A stretch of 64,000 nt of DNA. It comes from Planctomycetota bacterium. GTDB lineage: Bacteria > Planctomycetota > PLA2 > JAEUHO01. Positions 38,155 to 49,025 of this stretch are shown piece by piece (within the stretch, counting starts at the first letter, position 1; each line of letters begins with the position of its first letter). Made by a program: the position numbers and the translations under genes. The DNA lies in assembly GCA_029259775.1 (NCBI GenBank), contig JAJDEN010000016.1, forward strand, positions 1-64,000, in the 5' to 3' direction. A model generated the notes under the pieces. The model saw only the letters and a program-made list of their open reading frames with translations, did not search any database and was not told the DNA's origin.

Positions 38155-38586
38155 ATGACCACCGCCATCAAGAAGCGCGGCCAGACCGAGGCCTGGCCCA
38201 TCCCCGGCTTCGGCCGGTTCTTTGACGACTGGCCTGCGCAGACGCCGCGGGCTGCGGCGCGCGCGCTGCGTCCGGCGATGGACGTCGACGAAGACGACAA
38301 CGCCATCACCGTGAAGACGGAGCTGCCCGGCATCGCGAAGGACGACGTCCACGTGATGCTCGAGGACGGCGTCCTCACGATCACGGGCGACAAGAAGAGC
38401 GACCGCGAGGAGAAGGACAAGAACTTCCACCTCGTCGAGCGCAGCTTCGGCGCCTTCCACCGCTCGATCACGCTCCCCACGGGCGTCGAGTCCGACAGCG
38501 TCGACGCGTCGTTCAAGGACGGCGTGCTGGTGATCCGGATCCCCAAGACCGAGACCGCCAAGCCCCGCCGCATCGCCATCACGTAA
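38155..38586 (+). CDS. Hsp20/alpha-crystallin small heat-shock protein
   Basis: DVDEDDNAITVKTELPGIAKDDVHVMLEDGVLTITGDKKSDREEKDKNFHLVERSFGAFHRSITLPTGVESDSVDASFKDGVLVIRIPK. Confidence 0.94.
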   Translation: MTTAIKKRGQTEAWPIPGFGRFFDDWPAQTPRAAARALRPAMDVDEDDNAITVKTELPGIAKDDVHVMLEDGVLTITGDKKSDREEKDKNFHLVERSFGAFHRSITLPTGVESDSVDASFKDGVLVIRIPKTETAKPRRIAIT

Positions 38587-38603
38587 CGACACGCCAGGTG
38601 CCT

Positions 38604-38629
38604 GTAGGGGCGGCCCTTGTGGCCGCCCC
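38604..38629. repeat. GTAGGGGCG-type palindromic element between hsp20 and clpB
   Basis: gtaGGGGCGGCC-cttgt-GGCCGCCCC, perfect 9-bp stem. Confidence 0.65.
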
Positions 38630-38664
38630 CACAACCCCCCGCCCGCGCCCCACCGAGGTCCCCC

Positions 38665-41253
<2,589 letters not shown>

Positions 41254-41350
41254 GGGCATGCCAAGCCAGCGCGGCGTTGCCGCGTCGGCGGGTGCCTGCC
41301 CACGTCGTGCGCGCGCACGGCCGTGGGCGTCCACCCGGTCACGCGCTCCG

Positions 41351-41374
41351 CGCGCGACCTCGGGTCGCCCCTAC
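41351..41374. repeat. Second, inverted copy of the GTAGGGGCGACC-type element
   Basis: Reverse strand GTAGGGGCGACCCGAGGTCGCGCG. Confidence 0.6.
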
Positions 41375-41384
41375 GGCGCCGCAC

Positions 41385-42080
41385 CTACTTCGGATTCGTC
41401 GCCCACACCGTCGTCTCGGTGATGAATCCGCGGTCGGCCATCGCCAACATGTCCACCATCGCCTGCGCGATGTCTTTCGACTGCAGCTTCGTCGGGTTCG
41501 CGTCCGGCTGGACGCCGTTGCCGAACCCGGTCTGCACCTCGCTCGGGTTGATCTGCATCACGCGCACGCCGTGGCGCCGGAGCTCCGCGCGCCAGCACTC
41601 CGTCAAGCCGCTGAGCGCAAACTTGCTCGACGCGTACGCCGTGCCCCCCTCGAAGCCCTTGCGCGCGGCGGTCGAACCGACGTTCACGATGTCGCCCTTG
41701 CCGGCGGCCACGAAGTGCTTCGCCGTGGCCTGCGCCACGAGGAACGCGCCGAGCACGTTCACACGCCACACCCGCTCCATGTCGGCGGGGTCCGTATCGA
41801 CGAGCTTGCCGAACGTGCCGATGGCCGCGTTGTTGATCAGCACGTCGTAGCCGCCGAGGCCCTGGACCGTTTGCTCGATCAGCGACTGGACGTCGGCGGC
41901 CTCCGCCACGTCGGCACGGATGCCGAGGCACCCGAGCTCGCTCGCCGCCTCCTGACACGTGGCGTCATCGCGCCCGCAGATCGCGACCTTGGCGCCGCGC
42001 TCGACGAGCAGACGTGCCGTCTCCTTGCCGATGCCGCGGGAACCGCCCGTGACGAGTACGCGTGCGTTGCTGATGTCCAT
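41385..42080 (-). CDS. SDR-family oxidoreductase
   Basis: NARVLVTGGSRGIGKETARLLVERGA...LINNAAIGTFG...AYASSKFALSGLTE. Confidence 0.9.
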   Translation of the reverse strand: MDISNARVLVTGGSRGIGKETARLLVERGAKVAICGRDDATCQEAASELGCLGIRADVAEAADVQSLIEQTVQGLGGYDVLINNAAIGTFGKLVDTDPADMERVWRVNVLGAFLVAQATAKHFVAAGKGDIVNVGSTAARKGFEGGTAYASSKFALSGLTECWRAELRRHGVRVMQINPSEVQTGFGNGVQPDANPTKLQSKDIAQAMVDMLAMADRGFITETTVWATNPK

Positions 42081-42142
42081 GAGGGCCTCCGTCCGCCTGG
42101 TGGCGGGACGGCCGGATGGTACGGGCACGCCCGGGGCGCGCC

Positions 42143-42312
42143 GCGAGAGGATCGACGGGCTCAGCCCGAGCCGCAGGCTGGTGCTGAGCCCGTGGAGACC
42201 GAAGCGAGCCGGAGCTTCGGCGCGGAGGTGGGCCGCAGGCGTGCCTTTGCACGTTGAGGAGCCGCCTTCGTGCCGGACCCCGGCGCAGCGAGAGGATCGA
42301 CGGGCTCAGCCC
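42143..42312. repeat. Two exact 25-bp direct repeats (42143-42167, 42288-42312) in a structured intergenic region
   Basis: GCGAGAGGATCGACGGGCTCAGCCC at both positions; ACGGGCTCAG...CTGAGCCCGT inverted repeat in the first. Confidence 0.85.
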
Positions 42313-42315
42313 AGC

Positions 42316-44442
42316 CTAGAACTTCAGCTTGATCTTCACGCGACTCCCACGTGCCTGGCGGGTGCCGGCGGCGGGGCTTTGCGAACGCACCTTGACGCCG
42401 ATCCCGCTGGTCCGGACCTCGAAGCCGGCGTCCTTGAGGCGACGGATCGCCCTGTCGACGCGCATGCCAACGACGTTGGGCACGATCACGCGCTGCACCA
42501 CACCGATGCCGATGCGCTGGGTGATGGTCACGGTCGAACCGCGCGCGACGCGCGAACCGGCGACCCGGTCCTGCGCGATGATGCGTGAGGTCGGCACGCC
42601 CGGCGACACGATCGTGCTGCGCACGACGCGCACGACGAGCCCGTGCGCCTCGAGGCGACGGGTGGCCTCACCGACCTCAAGGCCGATGACGCGCGGCACC
42701 TCGACGGTGGGCAGCGCGATGATGCCGGTGAACTGGTAGATGGCCTCGATGGTGTGGCCGGCGGGACGGAGCGACCCGGCGACGGGGCTCTGGGTCACGA
42801 CGCGCGTGCGGCCGGTCCCGTAGGTGTTGGATCGCAGCACGGCGCGGAAACCCGCGGCCGTCAGGCGCCGGCTGGCTTCGCCCTTGCTGAGGCCGATCAC
42901 GCTCGGCACGCGCGTCAGCGGCTGGGCGATGACCTTCATCCGGAAGCGGAACGACACGGTCGAGCCGCGGGCGATCACCTCACCCACCGGGTGCTCTTGC
43001 GAGATCACCTCGCTGATGGCGCCGCGGTGCGGGGGGCCGCTGCGGACGGCGTTGGCGGTGAGGCCGGCGGCCTCGAGGGCCTGGATCGCCTGGGTGCGGG
43101 TCAAGCGCGCGAGGTCGGGCATGTTCGCGCGGTAGGGCAGGTAGTAGAGGACGCGTTCCCCGACGGTCTTGCGGCTACCCCCGTCAGGATCCTGGCGGAA
43201 GACGCGGTCGACAGCCTGACCGGGTGCGGTGTCACGCTGCATGCGCGGACGGAACCCTGCGGCCAGGAGCTTCACGTGCGCCTCGAAGGGACGCAGCCCT
43301 CGGACCTCGGGCACGAGGCCGATCGGCGCCCTCCACCCGCGCGGCGGCTCGGCGGCGATGATCACGCGGAACGTGGTACCGGAGGGCACGAGCGTGCCGG
43401 GGCGGATCCCCTGCTGGAGGATGGTGCCCACGGGCCGGCGCGAGGCCTGCTCGCGGAACGACGCCTTCAGGTCGAGGTGGGTGAGCAGGTCCAGCGCGTG
43501 GTCCTTCTCCATGCCGTAGAGCACGGGCACGCGGACCCCGTCGGCCATGCGGCTTGGCTTCACGACGTCGAAGCCGACGTGGTCGCCCTCCTGGACCCGG
43601 CGGCCGCCGGGCACTTCCTGGCTCACGACGCTCCACGCGGGCTGCCCCGAGACGTTCACGAAGTGGACGTGCGGTACGAGGCCCTGCGCGAGGATCTCTT
43701 GCTCGGCGTCCTGCATGGCGAGGCCTACGACGTGGGGCACACGCGACCGGTCACCCCCACCGGAGGGACGGCGTCCGGCCACGGCGACGTCGACGACGCC
43801 GCCCGGCTGCATCGCAGCACCGGTGTTCGGCAGCTGGCTGATGACGGTACCGCGCGCGGCGAACTGGCTGCGCACGTAGCGGACCTGCATCGAGAGGCCG
43901 ACGTCGTCCAGTATCTGGCGCGCGCCCGCCTCGGTCCGGCCGACGAGCATCGGCACGTTGATGCTGCTCTGGACGATCTTCAGGCGGAAGACGCCGCGGA
44001 ACGGGATCTCGGCCCCGGGCGGCGGCACCTGCGAGATGACGCGGCCGTGCTGGTGGCGGGGGCCGGGCACGTGCTGGATCTGGAGATAGTAGGCATCTTC
44101 CAACGCACGGACCGCTCGACGCTCGGTGAAGCCGATGACCCGCGGCGCGATCGTCTGGATGACCATGCGCACACCAACGGTGATCTCGACGGTGTCGCCA
44201 TCGGCGACGGTCGCGCCGGGATCCGGCGACTGGGAAGAGACCCGACCGGGCGAGACGCCGGCGATCGTCACGACATCGACTTGAAGGCCAAGCGCTTCGA
44301 GCTCCTGGACAGCCTGGCGTTCGGACTTGCCGATGATGCGGGGCATCGAGTGGTCCGCGAAGGCGTCGTTGGAGAAGAAGAGCAGGGCTGTCGCAACGAA
44401 GAGCACGAGGGGGATGGGCAGGCGGGAGGGGAGGATGCGCAT
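42316..44442 (-). CDS. Secreted multi-PASTA-domain protein (about 10 repeats), no kinase domain
   Basis: Signal MRILPSRLPIPLVLFVATALLFFSNDAFA; repeated VPxVxGxxxxxAxxxLxxxGL...VxxQxPxxGxxVxxGxxVxxxx units (10 counted). Confidence 0.9.
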   Translation of the reverse strand: MRILPSRLPIPLVLFVATALLFFSNDAFADHSMPRIIGKSERQAVQELEALGLQVDVVTIAGVSPGRVSSQSPDPGATVADGDTVEITVGVRMVIQTIAPRVIGFTERRAVRALEDAYYLQIQHVPGPRHQHGRVISQVPPPGAEIPFRGVFRLKIVQSSINVPMLVGRTEAGARQILDDVGLSMQVRYVRSQFAARGTVISQLPNTGAAMQPGGVVDVAVAGRRPSGGGDRSRVPHVVGLAMQDAEQEILAQGLVPHVHFVNVSGQPAWSVVSQEVPGGRRVQEGDHVGFDVVKPSRMADGVRVPVLYGMEKDHALDLLTHLDLKASFREQASRRPVGTILQQGIRPGTLVPSGTTFRVIIAAEPPRGWRAPIGLVPEVRGLRPFEAHVKLLAAGFRPRMQRDTAPGQAVDRVFRQDPDGGSRKTVGERVLYYLPYRANMPDLARLTRTQAIQALEAAGLTANAVRSGPPHRGAISEVISQEHPVGEVIARGSTVSFRFRMKVIAQPLTRVPSVIGLSKGEASRRLTAAGFRAVLRSNTYGTGRTRVVTQSPVAGSLRPAGHTIEAIYQFTGIIALPTVEVPRVIGLEVGEATRRLEAHGLVVRVVRSTIVSPGVPTSRIIAQDRVAGSRVARGSTVTITQRIGIGVVQRVIVPNVVGMRVDRAIRRLKDAGFEVRTSGIGVKVRSQSPAAGTRQARGSRVKIKLKF

Positions 44443-44694
44443 GGTGTGCTCCTTGTCCGAGCGTCTCGGCCCGGTACGGGTCGAGCGCCTCATGGCAATG
44501 CCGATGCCGAAGTCTGGGTTCGGCGTCCGCATGATTCCACCCCAGGACGCCAGACCCCCATTTTCCGGGCCCGGCGCGGAACGCAAAACCCACGCACGAA
44601 GACGGACGGAGGGCCTCCGCAGGTGCCGTGTCCCCCACCGGTGTCCTCGCGGGCAGTCAGTCCGGCGGTCCGACGGTGCCGTGAATCCAGGCCG

Positions 44695-45591
44695 TCAGTC
44701 CAAGAACGAGAACAGGTCGTCGCCATCGCGACAGATCGCGACGTCAGCTGGAACCCTCTGGCGCGCGGTGTCGGGATCGACCCCCCAATGCCCCACATGC
44801 GTGATCGCGATCTTCTTCGCCAGCCCCTCGCGCGCGATCTCGATCATGCGATCCGTCCCCGGATGTCCGTAGCCGCCCTCGCCCAGGTAGGTGCCGTCGC
44901 CCACGAAGAGATCGACCCGGAGGATGGCCCAGACGTCCTTCACGTACTCCTGCTCGCCGACAGGCGAGTCCGGATCGATCAGGCGCTTGCCCATCCCACG
45001 CGGCCCCATGTCGGTCGCGTAGAGGATCCGCTGCGGAGGCCCCCCACGCTCGACGTGGATCAGGAACGCCGTCGTCGGCTCGTCGTCGCGGTGGTTCGTC
45101 TCCACGCCCTTCAGCGTCACGGGCCCCACCTCGATGACCGTCCCGTCATCCCACGGCTCGAAGCAGATCTTCTCCTCGCCAGGACGCAGCAAGCTCGGCC
45201 ACAGCGCCTCGATCCGCCGCCTCGTCACCGGCCCGCAGTGCACCGGCAACACGTCAGGCCCCCCCCGCCGCGTGTAGCAGAGGTCCCGCAGCCCGTTCAT
45301 GTGGTCGTCGTGATGGTGCGAGATCACCACCCGGTCCACGACGGGGTCGATCCCCTCCCGTTCGAACTGGTGGGTCAGGTCCGGTGAGGCATCGAGCAGC
45401 ACATTCTGCCCACGGGAGGTCTGCCCACGGGAATTCTGCCCACGGGAGTTGCCTGCGGAGGTCTCCAAGAAGACCCCACTGCGCGTGCGGCGTTCCTTCG
45501 CATCCTCGCGCGAGAAGGCGCACTGGTCACATCCACACCCGGGCCGAGGGATCGGCCAGGCGTCACCGGTACCCAGAAATGTAGCGCGCAC
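44695..45591 (-). CDS. MBL-fold metallohydrolase (PhnP/lipoyl-octanoyltransferase-associated type)
   Basis: VRATFLGTGDAWPIPRPGCGCDQCAFS...VVISHHHDDHMNGLRDL...FLIHVERGG...GDGTYLGEGGYGHPGTDRMIEIA; GTG start inferred. Confidence 0.85.
   Translation of the reverse strand: MRATFLGTGDAWPIPRPGCGCDQCAFSREDAKERRTRSGVFLETSAGNSRGQNSRGQTSRGQNVLLDASPDLTHQFEREGIDPVVDRVVISHHHDDHMNGLRDLCYTRRGGPDVLPVHCGPVTRRRIEALWPSLLRPGEEKICFEPWDDGTVIEVGPVTLKGVETNHRDDEPTTAFLIHVERGGPPQRILYATDMGPRGMGKRLIDPDSPVGEQEYVKDVWAILRVDLFVGDGTYLGEGGYGHPGTDRMIEIAREGLAKKIAITHVGHWGVDPDTARQRVPADVAICRDGDDLFSFLD
45403..45447. repeat. 15-bp tandem repeat x3 inside the MBL-fold gene
   Basis: attctgcccacggga / ggtctgcccacggga / attctgcccacggga; encodes NSRGQNSRGQTSRGQN. 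Confidence 0.93.
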
Positions 45592-45685
45592 GTTCTCCAC
45601 AACCCGGTTGTAGCCAAAGCCTGTATCCACGGCACGTCCTTTGAAGAGTAGAGAGCGGAGGTGGAGGAGGCCCACGGAGAACACC

Positions 45686-45988
45686 GTGGCGTCCAAGCAC
45701 CTCTGCATCCACACCGATATCGCGCAACGCCTACGCGAGGCCACAGAGCCTCGCGCGGGCTCCCTCGACGATCTCATCGGCCGCGCACGCCGCGGCGACG
45801 TGCGCGCCTTCCAAGCCCTGCGCAAGAAGTTCGAACCCCAGCTGGTCAACTTCGTCCGGAGCTACGTGAAGGGCGACGAGGACACCGCCCACGACGTCGT
45901 GCAGGAGACGTTCCTCATCGCCTGGACCAAGATCAACCAGATCAAGGACGGCAAGCACCTCAGGCCGTGGCTCTACCGCGTTCGGTAG
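45686..45988 (+). pseudogene. ECF sigma factor truncated within region 2 by the recombinase element
   Basis: VASKHLCIHTDIAQRLREATEPRAGSLDDLIGRARRGDVRAFQALRKKFEPQLVNFVRSYVKGDEDTAHDVVQETFLIAWTKINQIKDGKHLRPWLYRV then RSSTOP; no region 4. Confidence 0.85.
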
Positions 45989-47516
45989 TTCCACTAGTTG
46001 GCGGTCCTTCAAGAAGAAAAGGGAGGTAGTTCAGCCTTAGCGTTACCTCCTCCTTGCGGACGGTGACACGGTCGACGAGCGATTCAATCGTCTGACGCTT
46101 GGCGTCTTCGTCCAAGGCCTCCAGATTGCCCAGAAGAGACTTGGCCATCTCAAGAGCTTGGCTCTCGTCGAGGAGTTGGGATTTGAGGCCGTCCAGTTCG
46201 CCCTGCGTCCGTGCAGCCGCCACTGAGAGTTGCTTCTGCCGTGCCTCAAGAGGCTGGTAGCGCGTTCCAAAGCCCTCGGTGGGGATCTCACCCTGGCGGT
46301 GAAGGCTGAACAGGTGATCTAGCTCCCCCTCCACGCCTCGGAGCTGGCTGGTAAGGCTCTGGAGGAGCTCCCGGCGCTCCTCCACGATCTGGTCCCCCTG
46401 AAGCAGGACAGCCGCGATCGTCTCGGGCGTGAGCCAGCTACGCAGCTTCTCCAGGAAGATGGCCTCCAGATCCGCTGTCGGGATGGAGGTGGAGCAGGCC
46501 TTGCAGCTGTAACTGTGGCTCTTGGAGCCCACGTACATCTTGTTGCCGCAGCCGCAGTGAACGAGCCCGGTGAACAGGTGCTTGCTCTTCCTCCCCGGGC
46601 GCTTGGCGAACCGCTCCGCGTTCCGGTCCAGTATGGCGTTGACCTGATCCCAGAGTTCGTCAGAGACGATCCGCGGCGCTGAAATGTAGACCCATTCACT
46701 CTCAGGTTTCGTGCGAGGCTGACCTGTCACGGAGTCCATGAAGCTGTGATTGGTTCTTCGCAGTCCCTTGGAGACGGGATTGGTCAGAATGTGCCTAACG
46801 CTCTTGTTGCTCCACTCCTTGCCCCTGCGAGTTCTCATCCCTCTCTCATTGAGATCGCGGGCCACGGTGAGCACGCGCCGGTGCTTTAGGAAGAGCTCGT
46901 ACATCAGCGCACGAACTGACGCCTCTTCAGGCAGAAGCTCCAACTGCTTGCTCTCGTTCCAGCGATAGCCGTACGGAGCCTGGCCCCCAAGCGGCTTGCC
47001 CATCTTGGCCCTGGTCGCCACCGCCTCCTTGACTCGGCTGGAGATCTCCTCGCGCTCCCACTGCGCCAGAGCCGCAATCACGGTGTAGAAGAGCCGCCCT
47101 GAGTGAGAACCCGTGTCGATGTTCTCCTGAAGACTCACTAGATCTGCGTCGTGATTGCGGAAGTAGTCGGCAAAATCCAGAAGATCGCGCGTGTTACGAG
47201 CGAGTCGCGCCAACTTGGAGAAGATGAGGGCTTCAATCCTGCCGCTCCTCACGTCTTCCAGCATGCGACGGCACTCAGGATGATCGCGTACGTGCTTCCC
47301 GCTCACCGCAGAGAGGTGATAGATCTCTACGACGCCCCAGTCCTTGGCCGCTGCGAATCCGCGAGCTCGGTGCTCGTGCGTCTCCGGACTATCGCCTGCA
47401 GCCTGGTTCTCCGTACTTACACGGATCCAGACCCCGACCGAACGCTTGCGGGATGAAACAGCGGGATCACTCACGAGCAGCTCCTGTACTCTCACAGACC
47501 GTGAATTGTAGTACAC
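45960..47516 (-). CDS. Large serine recombinase (resolvase, recombinase and zinc-ribbon domains)
   Basis: SVGVWIRVSTENQAAGDSPETHEHR...IEALIFSKLARLARNTRDLLDFADYF...LFYTVIAALAQWEREEISSRVKEA...GGQAPYGYRW...GLVHCGCGNKMYVGSKSHSYSCKAC. Confidence 0.95.
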   Translation of the reverse strand: MYYNSRSVRVQELLVSDPAVSSRKRSVGVWIRVSTENQAAGDSPETHEHRARGFAAAKDWGVVEIYHLSAVSGKHVRDHPECRRMLEDVRSGRIEALIFSKLARLARNTRDLLDFADYFRNHDADLVSLQENIDTGSHSGRLFYTVIAALAQWEREEISSRVKEAVATRAKMGKPLGGQAPYGYRWNESKQLELLPEEASVRALMYELFLKHRRVLTVARDLNERGMRTRRGKEWSNKSVRHILTNPVSKGLRRTNHSFMDSVTGQPRTKPESEWVYISAPRIVSDELWDQVNAILDRNAERFAKRPGRKSKHLFTGLVHCGCGNKMYVGSKSHSYSCKACSTSIPTADLEAIFLEKLRSWLTPETIAAVLLQGDQIVEERRELLQSLTSQLRGVEGELDHLFSLHRQGEIPTEGFGTRYQPLEARQKQLSVAAARTQGELDGLKSQLLDESQALEMAKSLLGNLEALDEDAKRQTIESLVDRVTVRKEEVTLRLNYLPFLLEGPPTSGTTERGRATA

Positions 47517-48157
47517 GAAGCGCGCGCGTCAGAGGGAGGGATAGATCCCCCGGAGCCCCTCGCCCGCATGCAGGCCCCAACGAGTGAGCGAGCTTACGAG
47601 CGCCGGGCCGACCAACGGCGTGGCCGCGAGCGAGTGTCTTCACGGCGCGACGTCCCCTGGCCCGGGCAGGCTCATGAGGGGTATTAGCGCGTATGCGCTA
47701 GATAGAGCGCGGCTAGATGAGTAAGCCAGGCAGTCTCAGCGCACTCTCGGAGGCGGCCACGAATTCTCGAGTTAGACATGTCAGCCATGGCGAAATGAGG
47801 GAGCCCTGGGGAACCGCCGGCTGGGCTGCGCTGCCTGGCCTCTGTATGCGCGGTGATCCCACCCAGGGTCGGGCTCCGGTCCGCGGTGCGTCGAGTCGGG
47901 GGGAGGGCGCCTCCACCCACATCCATGGGTAACACCCGGCTCGACGTTTCCGGAACTCCCCTGAACGCGCCTCAACTCCAACTCCTCAGAGAGCCTGATG
48001 CCAAGCACAGCCCCCTCATCATCTCAGGCCAGACGCTACCGGCATATCGCAGAGCTGCGTCCGGCACACGCGCGGAGTGCTCCCGCGACGCATCTCGCGT
48101 TGACGCTCATGGTCTTCGCCGTTCCTTCGGTCACACAGCGTCGTCGGGGGTGGGTCA

Positions 48158-48418
48158 TCACGAGTTGGGTCCCTCCAGAATCCTGACGGCGAGTTCAATC
48201 TCAACGCTCGCAGCATCTGGGGCGTGTGGGAGCTTGTGAATCGCTTGACCAATGTGCTCTTGGATAGGTTCCAGCGGACGGCTCTCTGCGAGAGCGTCGC
48301 TCATCGCGTCTCGAGCTTGCTCGAGTGCTAGGGGGGGTATCTCAAGGTCGCCGCGCGCCAAGGCATGCAGTGCCGTGTTGAGGCGCAGTCGGACGAACTC
48401 CAACTGAGCGGCTGACAT
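48158..48418 (-). CDS. Hypothetical small protein
   Basis: 86 aa MSAAQLEFVRLRLNTALHALARGDLEIPPLALEQARDAMSDALAES...; plausible soluble helical composition. Confidence 0.45.
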   Translation of the reverse strand: MSAAQLEFVRLRLNTALHALARGDLEIPPLALEQARDAMSDALAESRPLEPIQEHIGQAIHKLPHAPDAASVEIELAVRILEGPNS

Positions 48419-48475
48419 GGTGCAAGCACTCCCCCTGGCGTGGTCTTCCCCTTTCGGCCTGAAAGCCGGAGGGAC

Positions 48476-48943
48476 TCAGCGCCTCCGCTTGGGATGGCGC
48501 CGCCTCCGTTCGGGCGGGAGAAACCCCAGCATTTCGATACCCCAGAGCCACTCGTGCCCATCGACGGAGAACTCCACCTCGGCCCAAACCTTCTCTTCCC
48601 TGATCCACTGACGGAAGTTGGACACGTCGTGCCGTCCGGAACCGCGCTTCTTGTGCTGGCGGATGTAGTACTCCACCCAGACCTCTTGCCTCGTCCAACC
48701 GTGACGCGGACTCGCTACGGACCCTCGCGCAAAGTCACCCCGCAAACTCCAGACCAAGGCGCGGGCAGCGCGGACGTTGTGGTCGTTGCGTGGGCGCCGC
48801 GGCGATTGGATCACATGAGCATCAAGCGTACGAGCGTTCGCCAGCTCGCGCTCTCGATAGAAACGTAAAGGGTGGTTACCACCGACGATGCAGCGCGACC
48901 TTACGGTTTGACTTGATAATCGAGACGTGCGGGAGACTCTCAT
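48476..48943 (-). CDS. Hypothetical protein
   Basis: 155-aa ORF; RQEVWVEYYIRQHKKRGSGRHDVSNFRQWIREEKVWAEVEFSVDGHEWLWGIEMLGFLPPE looks protein-like, N-terminal part doubtful. Confidence 0.4.
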   Translation of the reverse strand: MRVSRTSRLSSQTVRSRCIVGGNHPLRFYRERELANARTLDAHVIQSPRRPRNDHNVRAARALVWSLRGDFARGSVASPRHGWTRQEVWVEYYIRQHKKRGSGRHDVSNFRQWIREEKVWAEVEFSVDGHEWLWGIEMLGFLPPERRRRHPKRRR

Positions 48944-49025
48944 CGTCGGCGCTGTCGAGCATCCCCGAATTGAGGACGTTACCCTCCGGCGGCGCCCCAG
49001 CGCCTGAATGCGCTAGCATGAACAG

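Noticed and set aside
42643-45387. 914-aa plus-strand ORF
   Set aside because: Antisense across both the PASTA and MBL-fold genes, which have recognisable families.
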